Positions 1-8,888 of a stretch of 20,063 nucleotides of DNA are shown in pieces (the first letter of the stretch is position 1; each line of letters opens with the position of its first letter). The DNA is from an uncultured Clostridia bacterium (GTDB lineage Bacteria > Bacillota > Clostridia > Christensenellales > Aristaeellaceae). A program made the translations under genes and the position numbers. The stretch lies in contig CAMKAE010000012.1 in NCBI GenBank assembly GCA_946410395.1, forward strand, positions 1 to 20,063, given 5' to 3'. The notes beneath the pieces are model-generated. The model worked only from the letters and a program-made list of their open reading frames with translations. It was not told where the DNA came from and did not search any database.

Positions 1-777
1 CAGCGGGCTGACCATCGGGAAGGTGATCTTCCAGAAGGCCTCCCAGGCCGTGCAGCCCTCCACGTCCGCGGCCTCATACAGCGAGGGCGAGATGGCGGAC
101 AGACCGGAGAGGAAGACGATGATCTGGATGCCGCTGGCCATCACGATGTCGTAGATGGCGTCGATCATCTGGAACAGTGTGTCGAAGATCGTTCCGCCCA
201 CGCCCGAGACCTGGAGCAGGTTCTGCAGCTGAGCGGAGATGTTGACGCCGGACTGGGCGGCAATCTCGTCGGACACGCCCTGGAGCATGTTGAAGTCCAG
301 CTGGCTCTCGATGCCGGGCAGCACGCCGGAGGCCAGGATCACGGGGAGGAAGAAGATGGCGCGCGCCGCGGTCCGGCCCTTGAACTTCTGGTTCAGGATG
401 ACCGCGATGACGAAGGACAGCACCAGGGTCGCGATGGCGTTGATGGCCATGCGGCCGGTCTCTTCCACAATGCGCCGGCTGAACCAGGCGTCGCCGCTCA
501 TGGCGTAGTTGTAGTTGTAGAAGTTGTTCCAGGTGAGCTCATAGCCGTGGCCGGGATTCAGCCGCACCGTGCTGAAGCTCATGGCGATGGACTGGATCAG
601 CGGGCTGACCATGAAGACCAGGAAGCCCAGGATGAACGGCATGACGAAGAGCACGCCGGTGCGGGCATTGCGGGAACGCATGGTGTCGTAGTTTTCACCC
701 AGCGGCAGCAGCGCCGTGATGCCGTCAGTGAAGCTCCAGCGCTCGCGCTTTTCCTTTTTCCTTCTGCGCGTCGTCAT
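1..777 (-). CDS. Sugar ABC transporter permease, LplB/MalF type (C-terminus cut by window edge)
   Basis: Inner-membrane permease of a carbohydrate ABC importer; I read 259 residues before the window ends. A basic cytoplasmic N-terminus (MTTRRRKKEKRERW) is followed by membrane helices at about 41-60, 110-130, 138-155 and 212-230. The EAA loop that docks the ATPase is present as EAADVEG (235-241) followed by ITFP (251-254), close to the family consensus. The start at 777 has a GGAGGGG site 7-8 nt upstream, and its ATG overlaps the TGA of the upstream DUF5696 gene as ATGA, so translation is probably coupled. The LplB family is about 300 residues, so roughly 40-60 residues are missing to the left. 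A partner MalG-type permease is expected beyond the edge. This is the second LplB-type permease in the operon, the other being at 10580-11527. Substrate is unknown. Confidence 0.93.
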   Translation of the reverse strand, partial: MTTRRRKKEKRERWSFTDGITALLPLGENYDTMRSRNARTGVLFVMPFILGFLVFMVSPLIQSIAMSFSTVRLNPGHGYELTWNNFYNYNYAMSGDAWFSRRIVEETGRMAINAIATLVLSFVIAVILNQKFKGRTAARAIFFLPVILASGVLPGIESQLDFNMLQGVSDEIAAQSGVNISAQLQNLLQVSGVGGTIFDTLFQMIDAIYDIVMASGIQIIVFLSGLSAISPSLYEAADVEGCTAWEAFWKITFPMVSPL

Positions 778-3700
778 TGTGCATCCCCTCCTTCCTCGGT
801 CGATTCTTCAGGTGCGGCTTCGGCGCTGGCCTCGGGAGGGGCCCCGTCGTCGGGGCTCACCTCACCGGGGGCCAGGGTCACGCCTGCCACGGTAACCTCT
901 GCGTCGGAGAGGTTCAGGTACCGGATGTCGCCCTCCACCTCGATCGGATCTGCCAGGGCCGCGTAGTCAGCCCAGGTGTTGCCCGCAATGTTGGTGCCGG
1001 CGACACTCATCTGCGGCGGCAGGCCGGTGTGCCGGATGACACGCACCGTGCCGTCGGGGAGCACCACAACCTGCAGGGCCACGCCCTCGGGCACCGGCAG
1101 CATCGCCGTGCCGCGGGCCGGAACCTCCACGCCGTCGATGGTCAGCGCCTCATCGGTGCCGTTGATCCACAGTTCGAGGTTCATCGTCGTCTCGCCCACC
1201 GTCGCGCTCATCACGATCGTGTCAAGGGCCGGCGGCTCGGCGTCGATCAGGTAGAAGCTGTTGTTGTTGCTGGTGCTGGGCTGGATGGTCCGGTCGCCGG
1301 CCTTGATGGCCGCCGCGGTGTAGTTGATGTACACCCGGCCGCCGTCGGGCAGGAAGACCACTTCCACCGTCTCGCCCTGGCTGGCGGGCGCGGTGCCCTT
1401 GGCCGGGACCACGGAGCCGCAGAAGTCCAGCTCGCTGTCGGTATTGTTCACATAGATCCGGGCGTAATGCTCGCCGCCCAGGAAGATGACGTCCACGGGC
1501 TTCTCGTCCGCCACGGTCAGGGTGTTGGCGGCCGGGATCGTGTTCGCGCCGGCCTTCGGGGTCTCGGCGGTGCGGTTCACGTAGAGCCGGCCCTCCGGGC
1601 GGAAGGCCACGATGATCTCCTCATCGCTCGCGCTCCACTGGTAGCTGCGGGCCGCGACGGTCTCACCGGCCACGGTGATGTCCGCGTCAGTGGCGTTGAC
1701 CCAGACCACGCGGTACAGGGTCTCGCCCTCCGCCGCTTCCTCGTTCGGCGCGGCCTCAGCCGCCTTGGGCGCGATCACCACGGCGTCCAGAGAGATGGGC
1801 TCGCTGACGCGCACATAGCCCTGAGCGGGCACGGTCACCGCGCCGGCGTTCATGGCGGTGTCGGTGTAGTTGACGTACATCCGCTGGCCGTCGGAGGTGA
1901 AGATCACCTCAAACTCGGTGTCGTCCTTCACCCGCAGGGTTTCGCCGGGCGCGACAGTCTGTCCGCCGGCCACGGTGATCGGCTCGCTGTCCGCGTTGAC
2001 GTAGACGCGCTCGCCCTCGCCCAGGAAGGCCACGTCCGCCTTGGCGTTCCCCGTGACCCGGGTGGTGCCGAAGGGACGGACGGCGGTGTCGCCCGCGGTG
2101 TAGGTGTTGGCGGTGTAGTTCACCAGGTCGATCTTGCCGCTGGGTTCAACCACGGCCTGGAAGTCGCTGGTGTCGCCCCGCAGGACCTTGTAGTCCCGGC
2201 CGGGGATCTCGGTGCCGTCCGCCAGGGTGTAGGTGTCCGGACCGTAGTTGACGTAGACGCGGGTGCCGTCCTCATACTCGGTCATGGCGGCGTCCATCGG
2301 AAGCACCATGTGGCCGGTGATGCGGGTACGGTTGAGGCCCGCCATCTCCGTCTGGTACCTGGTGATCTCCCGGATGGCCTCGTCGCGCCAGCTGTCGTAG
2401 CTGGACCCGTAGTACGCGGAGTGCTCGGTGTCCTGCAGGATCTTGGCGTCTTCCTTCATGAAGGTGAAGTTGAGGCCCGCGCCGTACTCCGCGCAGTGCA
2501 GGAGCTCGGTGCGCCAGTCGCCGGCCAGATTCAGGGCCGGACCGGTGTAGTCCACCGCGCCGTGGATGGCGATCTGGTAGAAGGGGACGGTGGCGTCGAG
2601 CAGCGAGTAGTCGATGCCGTTGAGGTCCATGTCGGTGATGATGTCCGCGTAGGGCATGGCGTAGTCATAGCCCTCCCGGATCATCACGCGCTCGCCGTTG
2701 TCCCGCGCTTCCTTCAGGGTCTCCACGTTCATCTTCTTGACGGCTTCGCGGGTGGTGATGTTGTTGGGATCGTAGTTGCCGCTGAGGATGTAGCCGATGT
2801 CGCGGAAGGCGACGCCGTACGCGCTGCGCTCCTTCAGGGCCTTGATCAGGTTGGAGGCGTTCTTCTGCGCGTATTCGGGCTTGGTCAGGTAGTAGACCTT
2901 GCGGTCCTCATCCTCGGTGAAATAGATCTGGGAGTAGGGGGTGATCTCCACGATCTCGCGCGTGGTGTAGCGCGCCGCGTCGGAGCGGGCGGTGAAGCCG
3001 CCCAGGAACTTCGTGTCGTAGGCGAAGGCCGTGACGCCGTCGAAGTAGAGCTTGACGCCCTTCTGCTTCGCGTAGTCGATCAGGGAGCGCATGCCGCCGT
3101 CGCCGCCCACGGGGCCTTCGACGTTGACGCCGGTGAGCACCCGCTGCGTGATGCCGCCATTGGCCCAGCCGGAGACCCGGACGTTCAGGGCCTTGACGCC
3201 CTGTTCGCACAGGTCGTCGATGATGCCCTTCATCTGGTCAAAGGTGGTGGTGGCCAGCACGCGCTGCATCGGCATGCCCGCCGTCACGACGCGCTTGTCG
3301 ATCGCGCCGATGAGCTCCACCGTCACCGGCATATCCTCGGAGGCGTCCGTCTCCGTCAGGGTGGGATACTCAGCCCGGAGGTAGTCGCCGTAGGCCTTGG
3401 CCATGTCCACATAGCTGTCGCTGTCCAGGAAGCGGTACCGCTGCACCACGTTCTCCTGCGGCACCTGCTTCTCGTACATGATCACCATGTTGGCGGTCTT
3501 GGCCGAGACGTTGTACTGGTCGGAGTGCAGCACGTGATAGCGCGCACAGACCGTGTTGTAGCTGTTGGGGTGGAAGGTGCTGTTGCTGCCGGGCACGCCG
3601 CTGATGTCCGCGCGGACGCTGGCGTAGGACGCGCCTTCCTCGATGATGCAGATGAACGAGCCGCCTTTGTTGGTCAGGCCGAACACCGGGAAGGTGTTCT

Positions 3701-5603
3701 TGGTCTCACTGATGGCCTCGGAGCGCTTGGAAGCGTAGTCCCAGCCGTAAAGGTTGGCGTTGTAGTAGTTCTGCTGAATCTTGCCGTTGTTGTAGTTGAT
3801 CAGCGCGCCACCGCCCTCGGGCACAAAGATGAAGCCGTCGTCGTACTGATCGGGGCCCGCCGCGCCGAACATGGGCAGCACGGTTAGGTAGGTGATGGGG
3901 GCCGCCGCGTTGTAACGGATCTGGTCGTAGGGCACCTCCACCACGAAGTCGGGGCCGTCGAGGATGTAGCGGACGGTGACCTCAAAGAGGACGGTCAGGT
4001 TTTCTTCCACAGGGAGCTCCCACGCGGAGTCCGCCAGGTATTCCTCTTCGGTGTAGCCGATGCCTTCGGTCCGGCGCTTGGCGTCGGGATCGCTGCCGTA
4101 GAGCGCCAGGTTGATGGCGTTCTTCGCGTTGAGCGGCAGGAAGTCGGCCACAAAGAACGCGGAATCCATCAGCGCCTTGCGCTCCGCATCCTCACCGGCC
4201 GCGGCGACCATGGCCTTGACGGCGTCGCCGGTATAGTCCTCGGCGGTGGACGCATTCAGCGCGTCGATCAGTTCCTTGGCCCAGGCGTTTTCCTCGCGGT
4301 TCAGTTCCGCTTCCGAAACGCGCTGTTCGATCTCGTCCGCGGCCGTCTTCTTGTCGGCGGCATCCTCGGAGCGGATCAGCTCAAGCACGCTGTCCACGAC
4401 CTCCTGGTTGCCGGAGAAGAAATCGCCCAGATGGCTCTCAACCGTCGCGGCGAGGGCTTCCAGGTCCACGGGCTCCACATTGGGACGGCTGATCAGTTCC
4501 AGCAGGCTGTCCGCCCAGAGCAGCGCGCTCTCGGCTTCCTCAGCCGCGTCCTCGGCCGCGTCTTCCGCATCGCCTTCAGCAAGGGCCTCGGCGCTCATCG
4601 CCTCGGCTTCCAGCTGCGCCTTGGCTGCGCTGATCTTTTCGCTCAGCACCGCCTCGGCTTCCCTGCGGACCTCTTCGTCCTCGGAGAGCGCGTTGGCCCG
4701 GAAGGCCTCGTTCTCGTCTCCGAGCAGAGCGGTGAGCGCTTCGGCGTTCTCATCCAGCGCCGCCTGCACGTCTTCCGCGCTGTAGGCCTTGATGGACGCG
4801 CGGTCCAGCTCGTCGATGGCCTCCTTGACCCAGGTGTACTCCTCCTTGTCCAGGGCGGAGTTGGTCAGGCTCAGCTCCAGCACGTGCGCGCCGAGCAACC
4901 GCTTGTCAACGGCCGTGTCCTGCGCGAGCTCGCCGATGGTCTTCTTGCTGTAGCCCGCGTTTGCCATACCCGAGCGCAGGCCCCTGGTATTGCTGTCCTC
5001 GGACTTCGCGATCCGGCCATTCTTGCTGTCCGTGATCTCTTTCCACCTGGCCTCGGTAAAGACCATCGGGATCTTGGACACGCCCTGCATCTGGCCGACG
5101 GAGTAGTGCACTTCGATGGCCGGCTTGCCGTCCTCGCGCTCCAGCTTCCGGATGTCGTAGGCCTGCTTGTCGATGGAGTATTCCCAGTTGTTCAGGTCCT
5201 TGTCCGCACTGGAAGCCGAATAGGCGACCACCAGGGTGGAGCGCATGTCGTTGAGCTTGGAGGAGCCGATGGCCACGCCGTTGGGGTCGGTCAGGTCGCC
5301 CTTCTCCGGATCACCGGGGTTGGAGCTCCAGACCCGGCCGGTCTTTTTCTCCTTCAGGGTGAACTGGGTTGTGGCACCGTAGAGAGTAAGCTCCAAATCA
5401 TCGTTGGAGATGGTGTACTTTTCTTCGACGTCACCGCGGATGACCCTGGACTTGTCCGTCTGCTCCGGTACAGGCCGGTAGAGGAAGTATCCCAGCACGC
5501 CGATGCCGGCGAGAACCGCCAAAATCAGCACGGTCACGATGACGCGCTTGATGATCACGGATTTCTTCACGCGCTTTTTCGGTGCGCCCTTTTCCCTTTT
5601 CAT
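774..5603 (-). CDS. DUF5696 domain protein, membrane-anchored, with Ala/Glu-rich insertion and expanded C-terminal repeats
   Basis: A 1609-residue envelope protein of the DUF5696 family, which is usually found beside sugar ABC transporters and has no established activity. Residues 1-16 are basic and 17-41 form one uncleaved membrane helix, so the body faces outside. DUF5696-like sequence runs at about 60-215 and 500-1140. The part at about 760-1080 (for example LIDYAKQKGVKLYFDG, 841-856, and IREGYDYAMPYADIITDMD, 975-993) resembles a TIM-barrel glycosidase fold, but I cannot assign catalytic residues. Residues about 250-490 are an acidic, Ala/Glu-rich helical insertion with an internal duplication (near 251 and 435). 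From 1110 to 1580 a motif like RVYVNYT...aG..vpa.g recurs about ten times. The tail (1585-1609) is Ala/Glu/Pro-rich. The start at 5603 has GGAGGTG 7 nt upstream, which overlaps the stop of the YIP1 gene. The gene overlaps the next permease by ATGA. The family call is from memory of conserved patterns; a role in glycan handling is inferred from context. Confidence 0.85.
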   Translation of the reverse strand: MKREKGAPKKRVKKSVIIKRVIVTVLILAVLAGIGVLGYFLYRPVPEQTDKSRVIRGDVEEKYTISNDDLELTLYGATTQFTLKEKKTGRVWSSNPGDPEKGDLTDPNGVAIGSSKLNDMRSTLVVAYSASSADKDLNNWEYSIDKQAYDIRKLEREDGKPAIEVHYSVGQMQGVSKIPMVFTEARWKEITDSKNGRIAKSEDSNTRGLRSGMANAGYSKKTIGELAQDTAVDKRLLGAHVLELSLTNSALDKEEYTWVKEAIDELDRASIKAYSAEDVQAALDENAEALTALLGDENEAFRANALSEDEEVRREAEAVLSEKISAAKAQLEAEAMSAEALAEGDAEDAAEDAAEEAESALLWADSLLELISRPNVEPVDLEALAATVESHLGDFFSGNQEVVDSVLELIRSEDAADKKTAADEIEQRVSEAELNREENAWAKELIDALNASTAEDYTGDAVKAMVAAAGEDAERKALMDSAFFVADFLPLNAKNAINLALYGSDPDAKRRTEGIGYTEEEYLADSAWELPVEENLTVLFEVTVRYILDGPDFVVEVPYDQIRYNAAAPITYLTVLPMFGAAGPDQYDDGFIFVPEGGGALINYNNGKIQQNYYNANLYGWDYASKRSEAISETKNTFPVFGLTNKGGSFICIIEEGASYASVRADISGVPGSNSTFHPNSYNTVCARYHVLHSDQYNVSAKTANMVIMYEKQVPQENVVQRYRFLDSDSYVDMAKAYGDYLRAEYPTLTETDASEDMPVTVELIGAIDKRVVTAGMPMQRVLATTTFDQMKGIIDDLCEQGVKALNVRVSGWANGGITQRVLTGVNVEGPVGGDGGMRSLIDYAKQKGVKLYFDGVTAFAYDTKFLGGFTARSDAARYTTREIVEITPYSQIYFTEDEDRKVYYLTKPEYAQKNASNLIKALKERSAYGVAFRDIGYILSGNYDPNNITTREAVKKMNVETLKEARDNGERVMIREGYDYAMPYADIITDMDLNGIDYSLLDATVPFYQIAIHGAVDYTGPALNLAGDWRTELLHCAEYGAGLNFTFMKEDAKILQDTEHSAYYGSSYDSWRDEAIREITRYQTEMAGLNRTRITGHMVLPMDAAMTEYEDGTRVYVNYGPDTYTLADGTEIPGRDYKVLRGDTSDFQAVVEPSGKIDLVNYTANTYTAGDTAVRPFGTTRVTGNAKADVAFLGEGERVYVNADSEPITVAGGQTVAPGETLRVKDDTEFEVIFTSDGQRMYVNYTDTAMNAGAVTVPAQGYVRVSEPISLDAVVIAPKAAEAAPNEEAAEGETLYRVVWVNATDADITVAGETVAARSYQWSASDEEIIVAFRPEGRLYVNRTAETPKAGANTIPAANTLTVADEKPVDVIFLGGEHYARIYVNNTDSELDFCGSVVPAKGTAPASQGETVEVVFLPDGGRVYINYTAAAIKAGDRTIQPSTSNNNSFYLIDAEPPALDTIVMSATVGETTMNLELWINGTDEALTIDGVEVPARGTAMLPVPEGVALQVVVLPDGTVRVIRHTGLPPQMSVAGTNIAGNTWADYAALADPIEVEGDIRYLNLSDAEVTVAGVTLAPGEVSPDDGAPPEASAEAAPEESTEEGGDAQ

Positions 5604-5617
5604 TTCACGTCACCTCC

Positions 5618-6301
5618 TCAACTGAGCCTGAACAAGATCTCGCGATACAGGGAAGCAAAGTAGCCGAACGCATCGCTGAGAAGGCTGAAGAACACGAGCA
5701 GCAGGAAGATGATCACCAGCGCGCCGAAGATGGTCGCGAAGATGAACACCAGCGTCTTGCCGGGGCCGTAGTCGTGGATCTGCATCAGGGCCACGAAGGC
5801 CAGCAGCAGGCACCAGATGATCGAGAGCGAGCCGAGCACGTTGTAGAACGCGCCCTCGTCGAAGGCAAGGATGTGGCTCAGCAGGATCAGCGGGAGCTGG
5901 ATGATGATGTAGGGCACCAGCGAGTAGCACAGGCCCATGTAGATGTCCTTGAACCGGCCCTTGCCGTCGAAGAGCGTGGAGAGACTCCAGTTGGCGACGC
6001 ACAGGATCAGGAAGGGCAGCAGCAGGGACGCGAAGCGCTCGTAGATGTTGATGTACTGGATCGGCGCGGTGACGAACTGAAAGCTGGTGAGCATCAGCCG
6101 CAGCACATAGGTCAGCAGGAACAGCACCAGGAAGGTGTGGGCCGCCGCCAGCGAGCCGCGCTTCTCGTGCACCAGGTCCCAAAAGCCGTCAAAGGGGTGG
6201 AACAGGCAATACTTGGCATAGAGTAGCGTCTCTTTGTAGCGGCGCAGGCGCGGATGCTCTCTGCGCGTCTTGCCGTCACTTAGCGACTTTGTTGTGCTCA
6301 T
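5618..6301 (-). CDS. YIP1 family integral membrane protein
   Basis: A 227-residue polytopic membrane protein. The N-terminus (1-50) is cytoplasmic and basic, and hydrophobic helices lie at about 55-72, 90-104, 123-146, 156-174 and 183-208. The segment FDGKGRFKDIYMGLCYSLVP (111-130) and the later MQIHDYGPGKTL (173-184) fit the YIP1 (PF04893) pattern of a small-residue-rich loop followed by a Y-x-L-x-P helix. Bacterial YIP1 proteins have no defined biochemical role. Here the position between the NHL/TPR protein and the DUF5696 protein suggests a membrane partner or assembly factor for this transporter. The ATG at 6301 lies inside the end of the upstream gene (26-nt overlap) and has GGAGGTGG 6 nt upstream. 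The TGA at 5618-5620 sits within the ribosome binding site of the next gene, so the three genes are probably translationally coupled. Confidence 0.82.
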   Translation of the reverse strand: MSTTKSLSDGKTRREHPRLRRYKETLLYAKYCLFHPFDGFWDLVHEKRGSLAAAHTFLVLFLLTYVLRLMLTSFQFVTAPIQYINIYERFASLLLPFLILCVANWSLSTLFDGKGRFKDIYMGLCYSLVPYIIIQLPLILLSHILAFDEGAFYNVLGSLSIIWCLLLAFVALMQIHDYGPGKTLVFIFATIFGALVIIFLLLVFFSLLSDAFGYFASLYREILFRLS

Positions 6302-8852
6302 ACGCTTCCACCTCCCATTTTACTTTTCGGATGATCCGCCGGACCAGGAAGAATGCCACCAGCAGCAGGACAATCAGGATCACCCACCAGATGTTGCGCT
6401 CCACCCACTCCTTGCGGTAGTAGCGGAATGCCCGGCCGTAGTTTTCCCGGTCATGGGCCATCTTGAACAGGTCCATGGCTTCCTCGTACTCCTCGGCCCG
6501 CATCTTGGAGCGGCCGATGCCGATGAAGGCCAGGTTGTAGTTGGCGTTGTGCTGGAGCACCTCTTCCCAGGTCTTGGCCGACCCGTCATAGTCGCCCTTG
6601 AGGTACTCCTTGGAGGCCTTGTAGATCAGGTCGCCGTACTCGGTGGGGCTGAAGACCGTCACGCTGCAGTCCAGGTCGTCCAGCACGATCAGGTAGTCGC
6701 CCCGCTCCGGATCCTCGTTGGCCATGTGCTCGATGGACACGGCGCTGGTGAAGGCGCCCTCCGAGGGCACGCCGCTGGTACCGAAGGACCAGAGCATGAT
6801 GCCCTGCGGATCGTAGCCGAAGAGGCGGCCGCGGGTGTGGTCGATGGCCACATACATGTCGTTGTCCAGCACGGTGATGTCGTAGAACAGGGAGGGACCG
6901 TGGTCCGTGCTCTGCTCCACCCATTCCAGATCGCCGATGGGCGGATAGCGGTCATTCTTGACCAGGATGTCGCTGCCCACCGCGTTCAGCCGGCGGATCG
7001 GCTTGGCGTTGTCCCACAGCAGGTCGTACTCGCTGAAGGAGATGTTCGTCGCGTAGATGAAATCGTCCTTGTCGATGTAGATGTTCCGGTACTCCGTGGG
7101 AACGAAGGCCGCCTGCTGGGAACGCTGCTCCTTGGTCGTGAAGTAGGTCTTCCAGATGTAGTCCCACAGGTTGTAGGTCACCGGGTTTGCGCCGATGAAG
7201 CCGGTGAAGGTGCCGTCGGCCTCAAACTTGATCAGGCCCTTGTTGACGTTCTGCGCCAGCACGAAGCACCGGCCGGATGAGTCCACCACCAGCTTGCTGG
7301 GCAGGAAGGACTGGCTCTGGTCAAAGTTGGTGTCCGAGGGCTTGATGAACTCCATGATGAGCTCGAAGTCCTTGTTGACCTTCAGGACGCGGTTGTTGTT
7401 GGTGTCGGCAATGTAGAAATTGCCCTCCTTGTCCACCGCCACGTCCGTGGGGTTGTTCAGCCGGGTGATGCCTTCGTCCACCGCGACTTCGATCTCCTCG
7501 TCGCCCTCGGTCTGCTTCTCCACCCTGCGCCACTGGGTGTAGAGGTGGATCTTGCAGCCGCCCTCCGCAGCCGCCGCAGCGGCTTGCTCCGCCGCCGGGC
7601 CAGCCGCGTTCATCGCCAGCACGTCCGTCCGCATGGTCCCGATGGCGGTCGCGATCGCCTCAAAGGCTGTCTTGGTAGCCTCCGCCGCGCCGGTCAGGGA
7701 ACCGGCCCTGCCCGCGGCGCTGTCCGCGGCGTTGCGGACCGCAGTGCCGGCAGCGGCCTTCTCGGCGATGGCCTTGAGCGCTTCCTCGGCTTCGGGGCTG
7801 AGCGCCTCTTCCTCCGCGGCCTCCTCAGAGCCCTCGGCGGCTTCCTGCGCCGGCTTGAGCTCGGCCTCCCGGGCCTTGAGCTCAGCGTCCATCTTTTCAA
7901 AGTCGGCGTCCACGGCGGCCTTCAGCGCGTCGGCAGCCGTCTGGACTTCAGCTGCTGCCGCGGCGGAGGCTTCCATCGCCTGCACGGCGGCAGCGGTATC
8001 AAGCGCTTCGGGCAGTCTGTCCAGCGCCTTTTCCGCCGCACCCGCGGCCTTCACGGCCAGCGCAGCCTTCTCCGCTCCGGCGGACGCTGCCGTCAGATTC
8101 GCCGTCAGCGCGGCTGTCTGCGCGCCGATATCTTCCACATGCTTGGTGATCTCCGTGGCCACGTTGAGCGCCTGCTTGAGCGTGTCGCCGGTGGCGGCAG
8201 CCGTCACGGCGTCATAGGCGGCCTTGGTTTTATCCACGGCGGTCTGCGCGGCGGCGGCCAGGGTTTCCGCGGCCGCGAGCGTTTCGGGGGATGCGTATTC
8301 CCAGGAGGCCAGCGCGTCCCGCACAGCCGTCGCCTCGGTCAAGGCGCTGTATGCCGCCGTCAGCTCGGCGCCCGCCGCGGTGATGCTGTCCGCGGGCGCA
8401 TCGAGCACCGCCTTGGTGCTCCTGCCGGCCGTGTCGGCCGCCCCGCTCAGCGCGGAGGCCGTCTCCCAGCGCTCCCGGGCCAGACGGACGTCCTCTGCCG
8501 TCGCCGTGGCTTCCCGGATGATCCCGTTGAACTCAAACTTGTTGCCCATGCGGGTCAGCCGGATGATCCGGTTGTTGCCGCTGTCCACCAGATACAGGTC
8601 GTTGCCCTGCACAAAGAGGCTCTTGGGCGTGCGGATCGGGGGCTCGCCCGCGGGCAGGTCCAGGTCCTTGGAGTAGATCACCTGGTCCACCCGGTAGGCG
8701 TCCGGGCTCTCCCGGATCTCTCCCCAGTAATCGTAGTTGTAGGTATAGGTGCTGGAAAAACCGTCATCCGCAGCAAACGCAACCGTCATGGGTATGAGGA
8801 GCATCACGGCGATGAGCATTGCCAGCAGCCTGGTGATGTTTTTCACGTTCAT
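6276..8852 (-). CDS. Secreted NHL-repeat and TPR protein with C-terminal membrane anchor and large Ala-rich insertion
   Basis: An 858-residue protein with a Sec signal peptide (1-28, cleavage likely after VAFA). NHL/beta-propeller repeats are seen at about 72-112 (IRTPKSLFV, then LYLVDSGNNRIIRL), 465-503 (LNNPTDVAVDKEGNFYIADT), 517-553, 587-625 and 655-692. A TPR-like helical part follows (about 741-812, KEYLKGDYDGSAKTWEEVL), then one membrane helix (821-837) and a basic cytoplasmic tail. The first repeat is separated from the rest by about 320 residues of Ala-rich, coiled-coil-like sequence (about 115-435). NHL propellers bind proteins or polymers, or carry lactonase activity; none is proven here. 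The gene begins 36 nt after the permease stop. The AGGAGG (8856-8861) is only 3 nt from the ATG; the in-frame GTG two codons later (8846) would have 9-nt spacing and is a real alternative start. The protein probably displays its propeller outside the membrane beside the transporter. Confidence 0.82.
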   Translation of the reverse strand: MNVKNITRLLAMLIAVMLLIPMTVAFAADDGFSSTYTYNYDYWGEIRESPDAYRVDQVIYSKDLDLPAGEPPIRTPKSLFVQGNDLYLVDSGNNRIIRLTRMGNKFEFNGIIREATATAEDVRLARERWETASALSGAADTAGRSTKAVLDAPADSITAAGAELTAAYSALTEATAVRDALASWEYASPETLAAAETLAAAAQTAVDKTKAAYDAVTAAATGDTLKQALNVATEITKHVEDIGAQTAALTANLTAASAGAEKAALAVKAAGAAEKALDRLPEALDTAAAVQAMEASAAAAAEVQTAADALKAAVDADFEKMDAELKAREAELKPAQEAAEGSEEAAEEEALSPEAEEALKAIAEKAAAGTAVRNAADSAAGRAGSLTGAAEATKTAFEAIATAIGTMRTDVLAMNAAGPAAEQAAAAAAEGGCKIHLYTQWRRVEKQTEGDEEIEVAVDEGITRLNNPTDVAVDKEGNFYIADTNNNRVLKVNKDFELIMEFIKPSDTNFDQSQSFLPSKLVVDSSGRCFVLAQNVNKGLIKFEADGTFTGFIGANPVTYNLWDYIWKTYFTTKEQRSQQAAFVPTEYRNIYIDKDDFIYATNISFSEYDLLWDNAKPIRRLNAVGSDILVKNDRYPPIGDLEWVEQSTDHGPSLFYDITVLDNDMYVAIDHTRGRLFGYDPQGIMLWSFGTSGVPSEGAFTSAVSIEHMANEDPERGDYLIVLDDLDCSVTVFSPTEYGDLIYKASKEYLKGDYDGSAKTWEEVLQHNANYNLAFIGIGRSKMRAEEYEEAMDLFKMAHDRENYGRAFRYYRKEWVERNIWWVILIVLLLVAFFLVRRIIRKVKWEVEAYEHNKVAK

Positions 8853-8855
8853 TTC

Positions 8856-8861
8856 CCTCCT
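8856..8861 (-). promoter_or_regulatory. Ribosome binding site unusually close to the NHL gene start
   Basis: A perfect AGGAGG lies 3 nt before ATG at 8852. A GTG in the same frame at 8846 would be 9 nt away, which is closer to the usual distance. Either start keeps the signal peptide, so the choice changes the protein by only two residues. Confidence 0.6.
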
Positions 8862-8888
8862 GTCTTTCTGTTCGATCGCGCGCGCGGA

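Noticed and set aside
760..2300. Reading the DUF5696 C-terminal repeats as cell-wall sorting or SLH repeats
   Set aside because: No LPxTG, SLH or choline-binding signature is present; the protein is already anchored by its N-terminal helix.
777..3887. A 1036-codon plus-strand open frame opposite the DUF5696 gene
   Set aside because: The composition (His/Gly/Val/Asp-rich, no motifs) is typical of an antisense shadow, and the minus-strand repeats and family match explain the region.
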